Shown piece after piece: positions 31,611 through 38,311 of a stretch of DNA of 41,668 nucleotides. The stretch lies in IMG/VR virus record IMGVR_UViG_3300042198_000072, positions 1 to 41,668 of that record; one strand, given 5' to 3'. The translations under genes were made by a program, and so were the position numbers. How positions within the stretch are numbered: position 1 is the first letter of the stretch; each line of letters opens with the position of its first letter. Below the pieces are notes generated by a model that ran no database searches, had not been told where the DNA came from, and worked only from the letters and a program-made list of their open reading frames with translations. The DNA comes from a virus.

Positions 31611-32506
31611 TATTTCACCCCTTTTCGTCTGAGAACTCGGTACTTGCTCGCTTTGGCGACGTACTCGCCCCGCTCTTGCGTTTTCCAGCTCCAAACCGTC
31701 CCGTCGGGAAGCTTTCCGTAGGTTGCCCCCGCCAATCGGCACTGGATTTCCGCTTGAAGATCCTTCTTTTTCTTTTCCAGCTCCGAGAGGGTCGCCTGGA
31801 CGCTGACCAGCTCCGCGTCGATCGCCAGAACCTCGGGACCGAGATCGATCACCGCCCCGGAATCGTCCGGGTGAAGGCGTTCCAGAGCCTCGGCCAGGTC
31901 GACCGAGGGCCTTTCCTTCGGCGGGGTCTTCGACTCGACGGCGAGCCAGAACTCCAGCTCTCGCATGAGCAAAACCGAGAGAAATCGAGGATTGGGCTCG
32001 ACCGCGAACTCCCGGTAATCACTCCCCCCGATCAGGACCGCGACGACTCCCCAGGAGTAGCCCGTTACCATGAGTTGATGTTGGACCTGGGCTTGGACAT
32101 GTAGGGGGGGCTCGACATCCCAGGCCGACGCCATCCGCTCAGACGTCGTCTTCACTTCGAGGACACCGGGAGTCCCGTCCTGCTCGATCCTCCTGTCCAA
32201 TGTCGCGAATAGGAACGGATACTCGCCGTGCCGCTGAATCGCGTACTTCCCAGGGTTGGACGTCTTAATCTCGGGATGCCGAGCCCGGTACTCCGCCGCG
32301 ACGACCGCCTCCAGCTTCTGGCCGAAAGCCATCTGCCGGGTCATCTTCTGGGTCGGCTCGATCAAGCCGGTCTTGATTCCCCATAGTTCGGTCGGACCCA
32401 TCCAAGGGGAGACCCCGAGGACCGCCGGCGCATCGCTCGCCCCGATCCCATCCTGACGTTTCGCCAGCCACCGATCGCGACTGGTCGGTTTTGCTGCGTT
32501 ACTCAT
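31610..32506 (-). CDS. YqaJ/lambda-type exonuclease
   Basis: The predicted protein has 298 residues. Motifs: GIGASDAPAVLGVSPW (N-terminal), 'LFATLDRRIEQDGTPGVLEV' then KTT (catalytic Asp plus E-x-K), and QAQVQHQLMVTG (conserved Gln helix). The C-terminal third is a coiled-coil extension (VQATLSELEKKKKDLQAEIQ). It degrades 5' strands to feed RecT. ATG 32506 overlaps the CsrA-like stop as ATGA, so the two are translationally coupled. Confidence 0.9.
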   Translation of the reverse strand: MSNAAKPTSRDRWLAKRQDGIGASDAPAVLGVSPWMGPTELWGIKTGLIEPTQKMTRQMAFGQKLEAVVAAEYRARHPEIKTSNPGKYAIQRHGEYPFLFATLDRRIEQDGTPGVLEVKTTSERMASAWDVEPPLHVQAQVQHQLMVTGYSWGVVAVLIGGSDYREFAVEPNPRFLSVLLMRELEFWLAVESKTPPKERPSVDLAEALERLHPDDSGAVIDLGPEVLAIDAELVSVQATLSELEKKKKDLQAEIQCRLAGATYGKLPDGTVWSWKTQERGEYVAKASKYRVLRRKGVK

Positions 32507-32670
32507 GCGACCCCCTTTTCTAGCTCGCCGCGAACGATCGGAACAGACCGATCGGCGACGATCCGAAGTTGGACCTGACCCCGACCGACCTTCATAACCA
32601 CGACCTCAACCCCACCGATCACGACCGACTGACCCGTCCGCCGGGTCAAGGTCAAAGCGCCCTTTTCCAT
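32503..32670 (-). CDS. csrA: CsrA-family RNA-binding regulator
   Basis: The predicted protein has 55 residues from ATG 32670, behind GGGAGGG at 32677-32683. It aligns along its length with CsrA: LTLTRRTGQSVVIGG (strand 1, carrying the Arg equivalent to R6), VEVVVMKVGRGQVQLRIVAD, then RSVPIVRGEL, where the Arg matches CsrA R44, the second RNA-contact residue. It has a four-residue N-terminal extension and a C-terminal helix shorter than the bacterial protein (about 61 residues). CsrA binds GGA motifs in leaders; its own ribosome binding site contains GGA. It could silence host or phage messages, or set lysogeny. Confidence 0.85.
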   Translation of the reverse strand: MEKGALTLTRRTGQSVVIGGVEVVVMKVGRGQVQLRIVADRSVPIVRGELEKGVA

Positions 32671-32694
32671 TGATCACCCTCCCAGAGTTGAATT

Positions 32695-32712
32695 GCCGGG
32701 ATGCCGCCCGGC
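32695..32712 (-). promoter_or_regulatory. Hairpin in the csrA leader
   Basis: Arms GCCGGG and CCCGGC with a six-base loop lie 25 bases before the csrA start. On the minus strand the stem is followed by the GGGAGGG ribosome binding site. It may be a leader structure involved in autoregulation or simply a processing hairpin; it is not followed by a T tract. Confidence 0.4.
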
Positions 32713-32824
32713 GCGCTCACCACTACCGACGTTCGCCCCAATCCGTCACTGGACCAACCCAGGGCCAGCACGCCGGAGATTGACTAGGCTGGAGAAGGTG
32801 ACGCCCCAGCCTGGAGGGGTTGGA

Positions 32825-33367
32825 TCAAGACCCGAACTTTGATCGGTAATGACTAACAACCGCGACCGCGTCGACCGGCCCGCGAACCCGGAGAGTCCAG
32901 TCGAGATAGCCCTCCAGAGTCTCGCCACGCTTGGCCATCCAGTCGTTTGGGTGACGCATGCCGGCCAGTATTTCCCGGTTCGCCTCGACCCACTCACGAC
33001 AAGCGGGAAGTTCGGCATTCGCCCGGGCGATCGCCGCGTCCAGTCGTCGCTTCCGTGCGGCGCGGGCCAGATCCCGTTTCCGTTCTCGCTCGACCGACTC
33101 GACCAGGGGGACCAGCTTCGGGTCGTAGGTCTTGCGGACGCAATCGGAGCCGACGACAAACCGCCTCCCGTCGGCGGACTCGATAACGCATTCGTACATG
33201 ATGCCGGTCCCGCAGTAGTCGCACGTTCCGCCCGGCTGGGAATGCCCCGGACAAGCCGAGTAGATGTTCTCCCGCATCGCGACGAACGCGAACGGAGCCC
33301 GGCCGAGACCGGCCTTTTCGAAGGGATGGACCTTAACCTCTTGATCGATTGTTGCTGGCTGGCACAT
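32825..33367 (-). CDS. Zinc-finger early protein
   Basis: The predicted protein has 180 residues. The central part has CPGHSQPGGTCDYCGTGIMY, then CVIESADGRRFVVGSDCVRK, a four-Cys zinc-binding module common in early phage genes of recombination loci. The C-terminal 90 residues are helical and basic (KRDLARAARKRRLDAAIARA). It is the first gene downstream of the promoter at 33446-33474. Exact function unknown. Confidence 0.72.
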   Translation of the reverse strand: MCQPATIDQEVKVHPFEKAGLGRAPFAFVAMRENIYSACPGHSQPGGTCDYCGTGIMYECVIESADGRRFVVGSDCVRKTYDPKLVPLVESVERERKRDLARAARKRRLDAAIARANAELPACREWVEANREILAGMRHPNDWMAKRGETLEGYLDWTLRVRGPVDAVAVVSHYRSKFGS

Positions 33368-33445
33368 GCTCGACGTCTCCAGATCCTGGTCCCGATCAAC
33401 CTCTCTTTTGGGTTGATCGTCCAGACCAGTTATTGATCTGTAGAA

Positions 33446-33474
33446 ATCTTACCGATCAGATGACGATCGGTCAA
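33446..33474 (-). promoter_or_regulatory. Leftward early promoter with operator
   Basis: The minus strand reads TTGACC (33474-33469), 17 bases, TAAGAT (33451-33446). The spacer and both boxes are overlapped by an inverted repeat, ACCGATC (33451-33457) and GATCGGT (33465-33471) with 7 bases between. It drives the recombination and replication operon. The same half-site recurs at 40594-40635, so both promoters may answer to one repressor. Confidence 0.72.
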
Positions 33475-33558
33475 GGAAGGAAACGACAGAATTCACCCGC
33501 GCGCGAAGGGAGACGCCGCAAAGGTCGGAGATCTTGAGAGTTGAGATCGGGAAAGTTT

Positions 33559-34008
33559 TCAGAGGGATCGGAAAATCGACTCGATGACTGACCGGACAGC
33601 TTGGATCTGGACCGCTGAACCAGCCCGAAGAATAGAAGAGAGCATTATTCCTAGTTCAATATCGGTACTTATCGCCGGAGGCTCGATCGGCTGGAATTCC
33701 TGGGGAGAAGGGGCCGATTCGCCGGTCTCGGGATGGACCAGGAGCCCGGGGACTTCTCGACGGAAAAGGTCGTTTGCGTTGTAGATTCGCAGCACCTTTT
33801 CGAGAACCGCCGACGTTTCGCCTTTCAGATGATTCTTTGGTCCTCGAAGCGTATCGAAGACTCTCCGCGACAGATGGGGACGGAGATCGTCAAGGGTCAT
33901 CCCCAGACGATCCAAGCAGGCCGATAGGTTCCGCTGGAAGCTGGCCGCCTTGATCGGGTCGAATGCTCGACGATGACCGCCGCGAATCGTCTTTTTCTTT
34001 GCCGCCAT
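33559..34008 (-). CDS. Candidate lysogeny repressor
   Basis: The predicted protein has 149 residues from ATG 34008, behind GGGGTGAG. The N-terminal half is helical with an XRE-like run (FQRNLSACLDRLGMTLDDL, then HLSRRVFDTLRGPKNHL). The C-terminal part has a Pro-rich hinge and then a hydrophobic helix bundle (SSILRAGSAVQIQAVRSVI). It lies between the integrase region and the leftward early promoter, the expected place for a phage repressor. The HTH is not a textbook match. Confidence 0.6.
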   Translation of the reverse strand: MAAKKKTIRGGHRRAFDPIKAASFQRNLSACLDRLGMTLDDLRPHLSRRVFDTLRGPKNHLKGETSAVLEKVLRIYNANDLFRREVPGLLVHPETGESAPSPQEFQPIEPPAISTDIELGIMLSSILRAGSAVQIQAVRSVIESIFRSL

Positions 34009-34107
34009 AGCTCACCCCAAAACTAGACGCCAGATTGTAGATCATTGTTTGGCCTCGATACCCGACTGCCAGGGTCTATTTTGCCTATCCTCACATTGGT
34101 AAAGATA

Positions 34108-34136
34108 TTGCATATCATCCAGCCGGTCCCAATAAT
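34108..34136 (+). promoter_or_regulatory. Rightward promoter before the YqaE-like gene
   Basis: TTGCAT (34108-34113), 17 bases, AATAAT (34131-34136). It lies 30 bases upstream of the ATG at 34167 and points towards that gene, the attP site and the integrase, so it may also supply integrase message. Confidence 0.6.
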
Positions 34137-34166
34137 GGCCAGGGTCTTTTGAAGAAAGGGCTTCCT

Positions 34167-34367
34167 ATGGGGATTCTGCTGGCTCTGTTTGCTCCGCCGA
34201 TCTCTCTGTTTGCAAGTGGTCGTCCGGGCTCGGCTCTTCTGTGTCTGGTCCTCCAGCTTACGCTGATCGGCTGGATTCCGGCCGCGATCTGGGCCGTCGT
34301 CGCTCGCTCGGAGTCGATCGCCGACAAGCGGGCCGACCGGATCATCTCGTCCAGCCGCCGGACGTAG
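34167..34367 (+). CDS. YqaE/Pmp3-like small membrane protein
   Basis: The predicted protein has 66 residues from ATG 34167, behind GAAAGGG; an ORF start at TTG 34149 is less likely. Two hydrophobic segments (residues 2-13, ILLALFAPPISL; residues 25-46, SALLCLVLQLTLIGWIPA) with the family's PP and GWIPA motifs match YqaE/Pmp3 proteolipids, which affect membrane potential. The C-terminus is charged and extended. It has its own promoter, on the opposite strand from most genes, beside attP, so it resembles a lysogenic conversion (moron) gene. Confidence 0.75.
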   Translation: MGILLALFAPPISLFASGRPGSALLCLVLQLTLIGWIPAAIWAVVARSESIADKRADRIISSSRRT

Positions 34368-34635
34368 ATCATGCTGGACAAATGCTGGACGTTTTTGATC
34401 GCGGATGACCAAAGAACAATAGAGCCGTCCAGCCCGTTTTCTCATTTCAGCCAGTGTTTTCGATGAAAACGAATACTCAGCCGTGATCGACCTTTAGATT
34501 CAGGTTCTGGTGGGGTAACACCCGTGAAGGTTCGAGTCCTTTCTTCGGCAATGATTACGGGATAAGGCTTTATGGAAAACCAGGGGAGGGAAGATCGGGT
34601 TATCGGCGATCAATTCCGCTGGACGCATGCTGGAC
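34349..34635. promoter_or_regulatory. Six GCTGGAC sites around attP (candidate integrase arm sites)
   Basis: GCTGGAC or its complement occurs at 34349, 34373, 34384, 34427, 34618 and 34629. Two pairs (34373/34384 and 34618/34629) are spaced exactly 11 bases and flank the tRNA-Leu core on both sides. This is the layout of integrase arm-type sites in lambda-like attP regions. Confidence 0.65.
34494..34550 (+). other. attP core: 3' half of tRNA-Leu(CAG)
   Basis: The sequence has the 3' half of a tRNA-Leu: anticodon stem, loop TTCAGGT with anticodon CAG (34501-34503), stem TCTGG, a GGGTAACACCC variable arm, a T arm with GGTTCGAGTCC, and an acceptor end CTTCGGCA (to 34550) without CCA. No matching 5' half (GCCGAAG) or D arm lies upstream, so this is not a functional tRNA gene. 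It is the expected attP core for a phage that integrates into the host tRNA-Leu gene and restores its 3' end. Confidence 0.85.
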
Positions 34636-34650
34636 GACCGGGCCAGCGAA

Positions 34651-34716
34651 GCGCGGGGAATGCGCGGAGAAAGCGCGGAGAAAGCGCGGAGAAAGCGCGG
34701 AGAAAGCGCGGGGAAA
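34651..34716 (+). repeat. Six 11-base tandem repeats just before the integrase start
   Basis: Six copies of GCGCGG(A/G)GAA(A/T) run without interruption; the middle four are identical. The last ends two bases before the GTG at 34718. Because 11 is not a multiple of three, gain or loss of one copy changes the reading frame of any upstream start. Confidence 0.9.
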
Positions 34717-34717
34717 C

Positions 34718-35887
34718 GTGAGGAGCATCCACCGCGACCCGAGAACGGGGAAGTTTTTTACCCGGTTCCGATTCGCCGGCCGGCGGGTGATGATCTCCTA
34801 CGGTACCGACCAGAAAAAACGGGCCGAAGAGATCCACCGCCGGGCCATGTCGAAGCTTTGGGAGCTGGAGAACGGGATCACCACCATTCCCCCAGGTCAG
34901 GAGATCGCCGACTGGCTCCTGGGCCGATCCCCGTCGCCGACCCGGACCCTTGAAGACTCGATCCAAGCTTATCGGGATGCGAGAGCCGAGGGGACGCATG
35001 CCGTATCGACGGTCAAGACCGAAGACCTCCATCTAGGACACTTAGGACGGATTCTGGGGTCAGCCCCCGTCCAGTCGATCGCGCCCAGACACTTGGCCGA
35101 GTATCGGGACCGCCGGCTGGCCCAGGTCTCGGGAGCCACGGTAAGAAAAGAGATCTCGACGTTTCGGGTTCTTTGGAGATGGGTCGTCGGGCAGTCGATC
35201 GCCCAGGGGTCCGATCCATCCGCCGGCCTGGCCATCCCCAAGCCTCCCAGGGCCGAGCCCTTCCGCACCTTGGCCGACGTCGAAAGGATGACCGAGGGAC
35301 TCGACGACACCCAGGCCCAAGCCTACTGGGACTCCTGCGTCTTGGTTGCGGGAGAATTGTCGGAGTTGCTCGCCGTCGTCGACCATCGGGCTCCCCATTG
35401 GATCAAGGGAGCGATCTACGCATGCGCTCTCGCTGGGGTCCGGCGGTCCGAATGGATCAGATCCCGACCCGAAGACTGGGACATCGGACGGGGGACGCTG
35501 ATCGTCCGCGAGAGAAAACGGGTCAAGTCTCGACAGGGGTCCACCCGAACCGTCGCGATCCATCCGACCCTAGACCGGGTCATTCGCGAGCATCTGACCA
35601 AGCACCCTGGCGGGTCCGTCATGTTCGGTCTCGATCCGTCAAAACGGATCACCCGCGACCAGGCCGTCCACTATTGGCGGGAGATGTTCCGAGGGTCTCG
35701 CTTCGAGAGGCTTCGAGGCTATCACGTTTTGCGTCATTCGTTCGCCTCAAACCTGGCCGCCGCCGGGGTCCGGGCCGACCTGATCGATCGCTGGATGGGA
35801 CACCAGACCCAAGAGATGCGAGAACGCTACCGACACTTCTTCCCCCAAGAGGAAACAGAGTCGATAGCGCGGCTTGATGTCCGATAG
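34718..35887 (+). CDS. int: Tyrosine recombinase (integrase)
   Basis: The predicted protein has 389 residues from GTG 34718; the upstream tandem repeat supplies a GGGG-type ribosome binding site. The N-terminal 65 residues are a basic arm-binding-type domain (SIHRDPRTGKFFTRFRFAGR). A SAM-like core-binding domain follows (about 75-170). Catalytic residues: R242 (GVRRSEW), H336 and R339 in HVLRHSF, H362 (WMGHQ) and the nucleophile Y371 (RERYRHF). It catalyses integration at the adjacent attP. It is read on the plus strand, opposite to nearly all other genes. Confidence 0.93.
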   Translation: MRSIHRDPRTGKFFTRFRFAGRRVMISYGTDQKKRAEEIHRRAMSKLWELENGITTIPPGQEIADWLLGRSPSPTRTLEDSIQAYRDARAEGTHAVSTVKTEDLHLGHLGRILGSAPVQSIAPRHLAEYRDRRLAQVSGATVRKEISTFRVLWRWVVGQSIAQGSDPSAGLAIPKPPRAEPFRTLADVERMTEGLDDTQAQAYWDSCVLVAGELSELLAVVDHRAPHWIKGAIYACALAGVRRSEWIRSRPEDWDIGRGTLIVRERKRVKSRQGSTRTVAIHPTLDRVIREHLTKHPGGSVMFGLDPSKRITRDQAVHYWREMFRGSRFERLRGYHVLRHSFASNLAAAGVRADLIDRWMGHQTQEMRERYRHFFPQEETESIARLDVR

Positions 35888-35930
35888 CTGGCCGCCGGGG
35901 CGGGGGCGACCGGTTGATCGGTAGGACGGG

Positions 35931-36278
35931 TTATCGCGTCAGGTAATGCTTGAGAATTTCCGAGACAGGCGTATCGTAATTGCAGACCGAGTAAATCGGG
36001 TTGCCGCCTGTCCATCGCTCAGCTAGATCGTCGGGATGTATGTCGTCCGTCATTCTCTCGACGGCCTGGACGATGTCGTCAGGGGACGCGCCTGCATCGC
36101 GGAATTCGGCTGCGACCGATGGCTCCCATACGCCGATCCGGCACCACAGATCGACATCGGCCGCGCTAAATCCCGCCTCCGCCCATGCCTCGGACATGTC
36201 AGCAACATCGTTGCCGGCGAATCGGTCGCCGTGGCCATCGAGCACTCGCCCGATCTCGATCACATTCATCTCGCTCAT
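35931..36278 (-). CDS. Small acidic protein near the integrase
   Basis: The predicted protein has 115 residues from ATG 36278, preceded by GGAGAG; the frame extends to 36305 without support. Two copies of a motif of the type 'W..AGF....V..W...G' (SEAWAEAGFSAADVDLW and AAEFRDAGASPDDIVQAV) suggest a repeated helical unit like those in small planctomycete and actinobacterial proteins. It is transcribed towards the integrase gene. Function unknown. Confidence 0.55.
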   Translation of the reverse strand: MSEMNVIEIGRVLDGHGDRFAGNDVADMSEAWAEAGFSAADVDLWCRIGVWEPSVAAEFRDAGASPDDIVQAVERMTDDIHPDDLAERWTGGNPIYSVCNYDTPVSEILKHYLTR

Positions 36279-36324
36279 CTCATCTCTCCATGTTGCCGAG
36301 GCCATCGCGGCCCCGGGCTTGTCC

Positions 36325-36462
36325 TCACTCTTGTTCTTCCTGTCTCTCGTAACCGATCATCGAAAAGAACACCGATGCCCACATCGCGACCTCGGAAAAC
36401 GCGGCCTCCCGGTGGGTCGCGTCAGCCAGGCCTCGGAGAATTCGGTCGATCGTCGTAAGCAT
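36325..36462 (-). CDS. Small protein upstream of the acidic gene
   Basis: The predicted protein has 45 residues from ATG 36462, with AGGAAA upstream and a promoter-like TTGACA at 36519-36524. It has an amphipathic helical start (MLTTIDRILRGLADATHREA) and a hydrophobic C-terminal part (AMWASVFFSMIG). No homologue recognised. It is kept because promoter, ribosome binding site and downstream gene line up. Confidence 0.45.
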   Translation of the reverse strand: MLTTIDRILRGLADATHREAAFSEVAMWASVFFSMIGYERQEEQE

Positions 36463-36496
36463 TTCGTCTCGTTTCCTTTCTCGTCTCGACAGATTT

Positions 36497-36524
36497 AATG
36501 TACCCTCTTTTATTCGGATGTCAA
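36497..36524 (-). promoter_or_regulatory. Leftward promoter of the divergent switch
   Basis: The minus strand reads TTGACA (36524-36519), 16 bases, TACATT (36502-36497). The -35 is perfect; the -10 is moderate. It faces away from the rightward promoter at 36571-36579. Confidence 0.5.
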
Positions 36525-36570
36525 CAAAGAAAACTGGAAAAATTTGTACCCCGGAAAATTTCTTCGGATA

Positions 36571-36579
36571 TGCTATAAG
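36571..36579 (+). promoter_or_regulatory. Extended -10 promoter of the ribbon-helix-helix gene
   Basis: TGCTATAAG is an extended -10 element in an AT-rich stretch 36 bases before the GTG at 36615. No good -35 is visible, which is normal for extended -10 promoters. Confidence 0.45.
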
Positions 36580-36614
36580 GGACGACGATCGATCTAGGAG
36601 CCGGGAGGGAGAGA

Positions 36615-36824
36615 GTGAAGACTCAGACTGAACCAGTTCGACGCGGGCGCCCAGCGATCAGCCCCGAGCAAAGGAAGACAATCACGCCGACGTTCCGGGT
36701 CAACTCTGACGAGCTGTCCGAAATAGTCCTGGCCAGCCATTTGGCTGGCCAGGGGTTGTCGACATGGATCAGGGAGACGCTACTCCGGGCCGCCCGGCGG
36801 GCAAACCGAGCCCCGAGGGAATAG
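36615..36824 (+). CDS. Ribbon-helix-helix DNA-binding protein
   Basis: The predicted protein has 69 residues from GTG 36615, behind GGGAGGGAGAGA. It has a basic start (RRGRPAISPEQRKT), then the strand TPTFRVNSDELSEI, and helices LASHLAGQGLSTWIRETLLRAARR, the pattern of Arc/MetJ and relaxosome-type RHH proteins. It is one of the few plus-strand genes and faces the leftward small genes, so it may be part of the lysis/lysogeny switch. Its 3' end overlaps the convergent HTH gene by 45 bases. Confidence 0.75.
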   Translation: MKTQTEPVRRGRPAISPEQRKTITPTFRVNSDELSEIVLASHLAGQGLSTWIRETLLRAARRANRAPRE

Positions 36825-37079
36825 GAGCATCAGCCGCCGGACTTCGGCATCGGGGATCGTCCGCCGGCCATCCACTTTGACCGAGTCAATCTTCCCCCGC
36901 TGGATGCGACACCAAAGGGTAGCCGTACTGACGCCGAGCTTTCGGGCCGCGTCTTGGATCGTCCAGTTCTTTTCGGGAAGCGGGAGACGGCCGTCGATCT
37001 GATCCCGAAGCCGGTTGACCTCATGGATCAAAGCGTCTACCTTTTGAATCAGCGGGTCCAGAGAAAGGCTATTGCTCAT
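36780..37079 (-). CDS. HTH_17 / excisionase-like DNA-binding protein
   Basis: The predicted protein has 99 residues. A helical N-terminus (DPLIQKVDALIHEVNRLRDQ) is followed by the MerR/excisionase-type motif NWTIQDAARKLGVSTATLW, then RIQRGKIDSVKVDGRRTI. The wing and helix order match small Xis-like proteins. It could be the excisionase partner of the integrase. It overlaps the upstream gene start by 11 bases. Confidence 0.78.
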   Translation of the reverse strand: MSNSLSLDPLIQKVDALIHEVNRLRDQIDGRLPLPEKNWTIQDAARKLGVSTATLWCRIQRGKIDSVKVDGRRTIPDAEVRRLMLLFPRGSVCPPGGPE

Positions 37080-37422
37080 GCGCCGCCCCTTCCTGAAGCC
37101 TCATCGCCCCTTCTTCCCAGACGGCGCAGCAAAGGGAATAGTAAGCAGAGTCTTCCCCATGGAGGGCCGCCACTTCGTGTTTGAAGTTGCTGTAGTCGAC
37201 TTCTCCGGCCAGTTCCTGGATCAGCTTCAACCACTCATCGAACGACAGGAGAACCCGATACCTGTAGTCGGAGTCCGACGTCTCGATGATCTCGACGTCC
37301 TCCCGATAGAGTAGCTGGGCGATCTGTTCCAGGGTCTTTCGGACCCGCGCCCGGACCTGGAACTGGTCGGATCTCTTCCGCTTGACGACCGACAAGAGCC
37401 CGTGAGTTGTAAAGAGCCACAT
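37069..37422 (-). CDS. Conserved YDNFK-type small protein
   Basis: The predicted protein has 117 residues. It matches a widespread bacterial family of unknown role: a start MWLFTTHGLLSVV, a charged VRARVRKTLEQIAQ segment, 'YRVLLSFDEWLKLIQELA' and the signature VDYSNFKHEVAALHG, ending in a helical C-terminus with a Trp. Members often lie in phage and plasmid early regions and are frequent in planctomycetes. No function can be named. Confidence 0.7.
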   Translation of the reverse strand: MWLFTTHGLLSVVKRKRSDQFQVRARVRKTLEQIAQLLYREDVEIIETSDSDYRYRVLLSFDEWLKLIQELAGEVDYSNFKHEVAALHGEDSAYYSLCCAVWEEGAMRLQEGAAHEQ

Positions 37423-37441
37423 TGCTCACCCCTTCCGTTCG

Positions 37442-37573
37442 TTACCATGTTCGACCGATCACCAGGCCGAGCCCGAACGCCGCCGGGATCAGCCACAAAA
37501 GAAACGCGACGACGATCCCGACGCACCCGGTCGGCCCGTCCTCGTCTTCTGACATCGTGTCACCGCGAGCCAT
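37442..37573 (-). CDS. Small single-span membrane protein
   Basis: The predicted protein has 43 residues from ATG 37573, with AGGAG eight bases upstream; an alternative ATG at 37606 with GAGG also exists. It has a short acidic start (DTMSEDEDGPTG) and one hydrophobic helix (IVVAFLLWLIPAAFGLGLVI). Possibly an early membrane-acting factor or superinfection-exclusion peptide; no function can be assigned. Confidence 0.55.
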   Translation of the reverse strand: MARGDTMSEDEDGPTGCVGIVVAFLLWLIPAAFGLGLVIGRTW

Positions 37574-37667
37574 CGCCGCTACTCCTGGATTGAATTCGCT
37601 GATCATGAAAACCTCGCCATGCCCTGCCGAGACTCGCCCAGACTGGCTTGGCCATTCCACGCATGTA

Positions 37668-38174
37668 TCAAGTTGTTTGCTTAACTGATTCGCTTCCCAG
37701 CAATCGAGGATCGGGAAACGAGAGCCCGACGACTTTCCGCAGCTTGTCGGCATCCCCAAACGATCGCGCGTCTGTTGCCGCTGCGACAACGCCAAAGTGG
37801 GCTTGCGAAAGGAGCGCCTTGGCTCGCTGCGATTCGTCGAGATTATGCTGAAGAGCGATTCCGGCAATCCGTCGGCCTCGCTTGGCCTGGCGATGAAGCT
37901 TCCGTCGACGCATGTCGACCATGTCCATTAGGTCATCAGCCTTCGCGAGACGATAACCGACTCCCGAGATCAGCGAGAACGAGACGCCATAGATCCGTTC
38001 GATCTGCCGATTCAATCTCCACACGATCCCGACTAACTTTTCGTGATCAATGCCGAGACGCCGCTCCAGTTCCGTGAACTCAAAAACTCGATCGTAATCG
38101 CGAGCCTCGATAGTGGGGATCAGGATCGACCTCAGAACGCCCGCCTCGGAGTTTTCCCCGACGTGTAATAGCAT
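37668..38174 (-). CDS. Winged-helix-like regulator of the early operon
   Basis: The predicted protein has 168 residues from ATG 38174, preceded by AAGGGTGAGGAA; the ORF extension reads through the leader repeat at 38195-38222. The region 'ERRLGIDHEKLVGIVWRLNR' and then IYGVSFSLISGVGYRLA resembles a winged helix ending in the GVGYRL turn of OmpR-type domains. The C-terminal half is basic and helical. Probably DNA-binding, target unknown. Confidence 0.55.
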   Translation of the reverse strand: MLLHVGENSEAGVLRSILIPTIEARDYDRVFEFTELERRLGIDHEKLVGIVWRLNRQIERIYGVSFSLISGVGYRLAKADDLMDMVDMRRRKLHRQAKRGRRIAGIALQHNLDESQRAKALLSQAHFGVVAAATDARSFGDADKLRKVVGLSFPDPRLLGSESVKQTT

Positions 38175-38194
38175 TTCCTCACCCTTAAAAGATT

Positions 38195-38222
38195 CCTTGC
38201 CTTGTGATGCCGGGCCTTGCCT
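38195..38222. repeat. Leader repeat copy 1 (28 bases)
   Basis: This 28-base block, containing two CTTGCCT-type elements around TGTGATGCCGGG, recurs exactly at 38896-38923. Both copies lie in the 5' leaders of leftward genes, 21 and 27 bases before their starts. In both, the upstream open frame is in phase with the gene and reads RQGPASQGK. Confidence 0.8.
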
Positions 38223-38311
38223 TGACTTTCCAAGCCTCGACACGACTAGACTCGTCAAGACTTTCCGATCCGCGACCTGCCTAGCCAAGCCCGTCCACGC
38301 CGATTTTGGAG

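Noticed and set aside
34494-34550. Functional tRNA-Leu gene
   Set aside because: Only the 3' half is present; there is no 5' acceptor strand or D arm upstream.
34627-34953. 108-residue plus-strand ORF reading through the tandem repeat
   Set aside because: It overlaps the integrase N-terminus in another frame and becomes Pro/Arg-rich; it is kept only as the basis for the frame-switch idea.
36001-36498. 165-residue plus-strand ORF
   Set aside because: It lies opposite two minus-strand genes with ribosome binding sites and a promoter, and its composition is that of a shadow frame.
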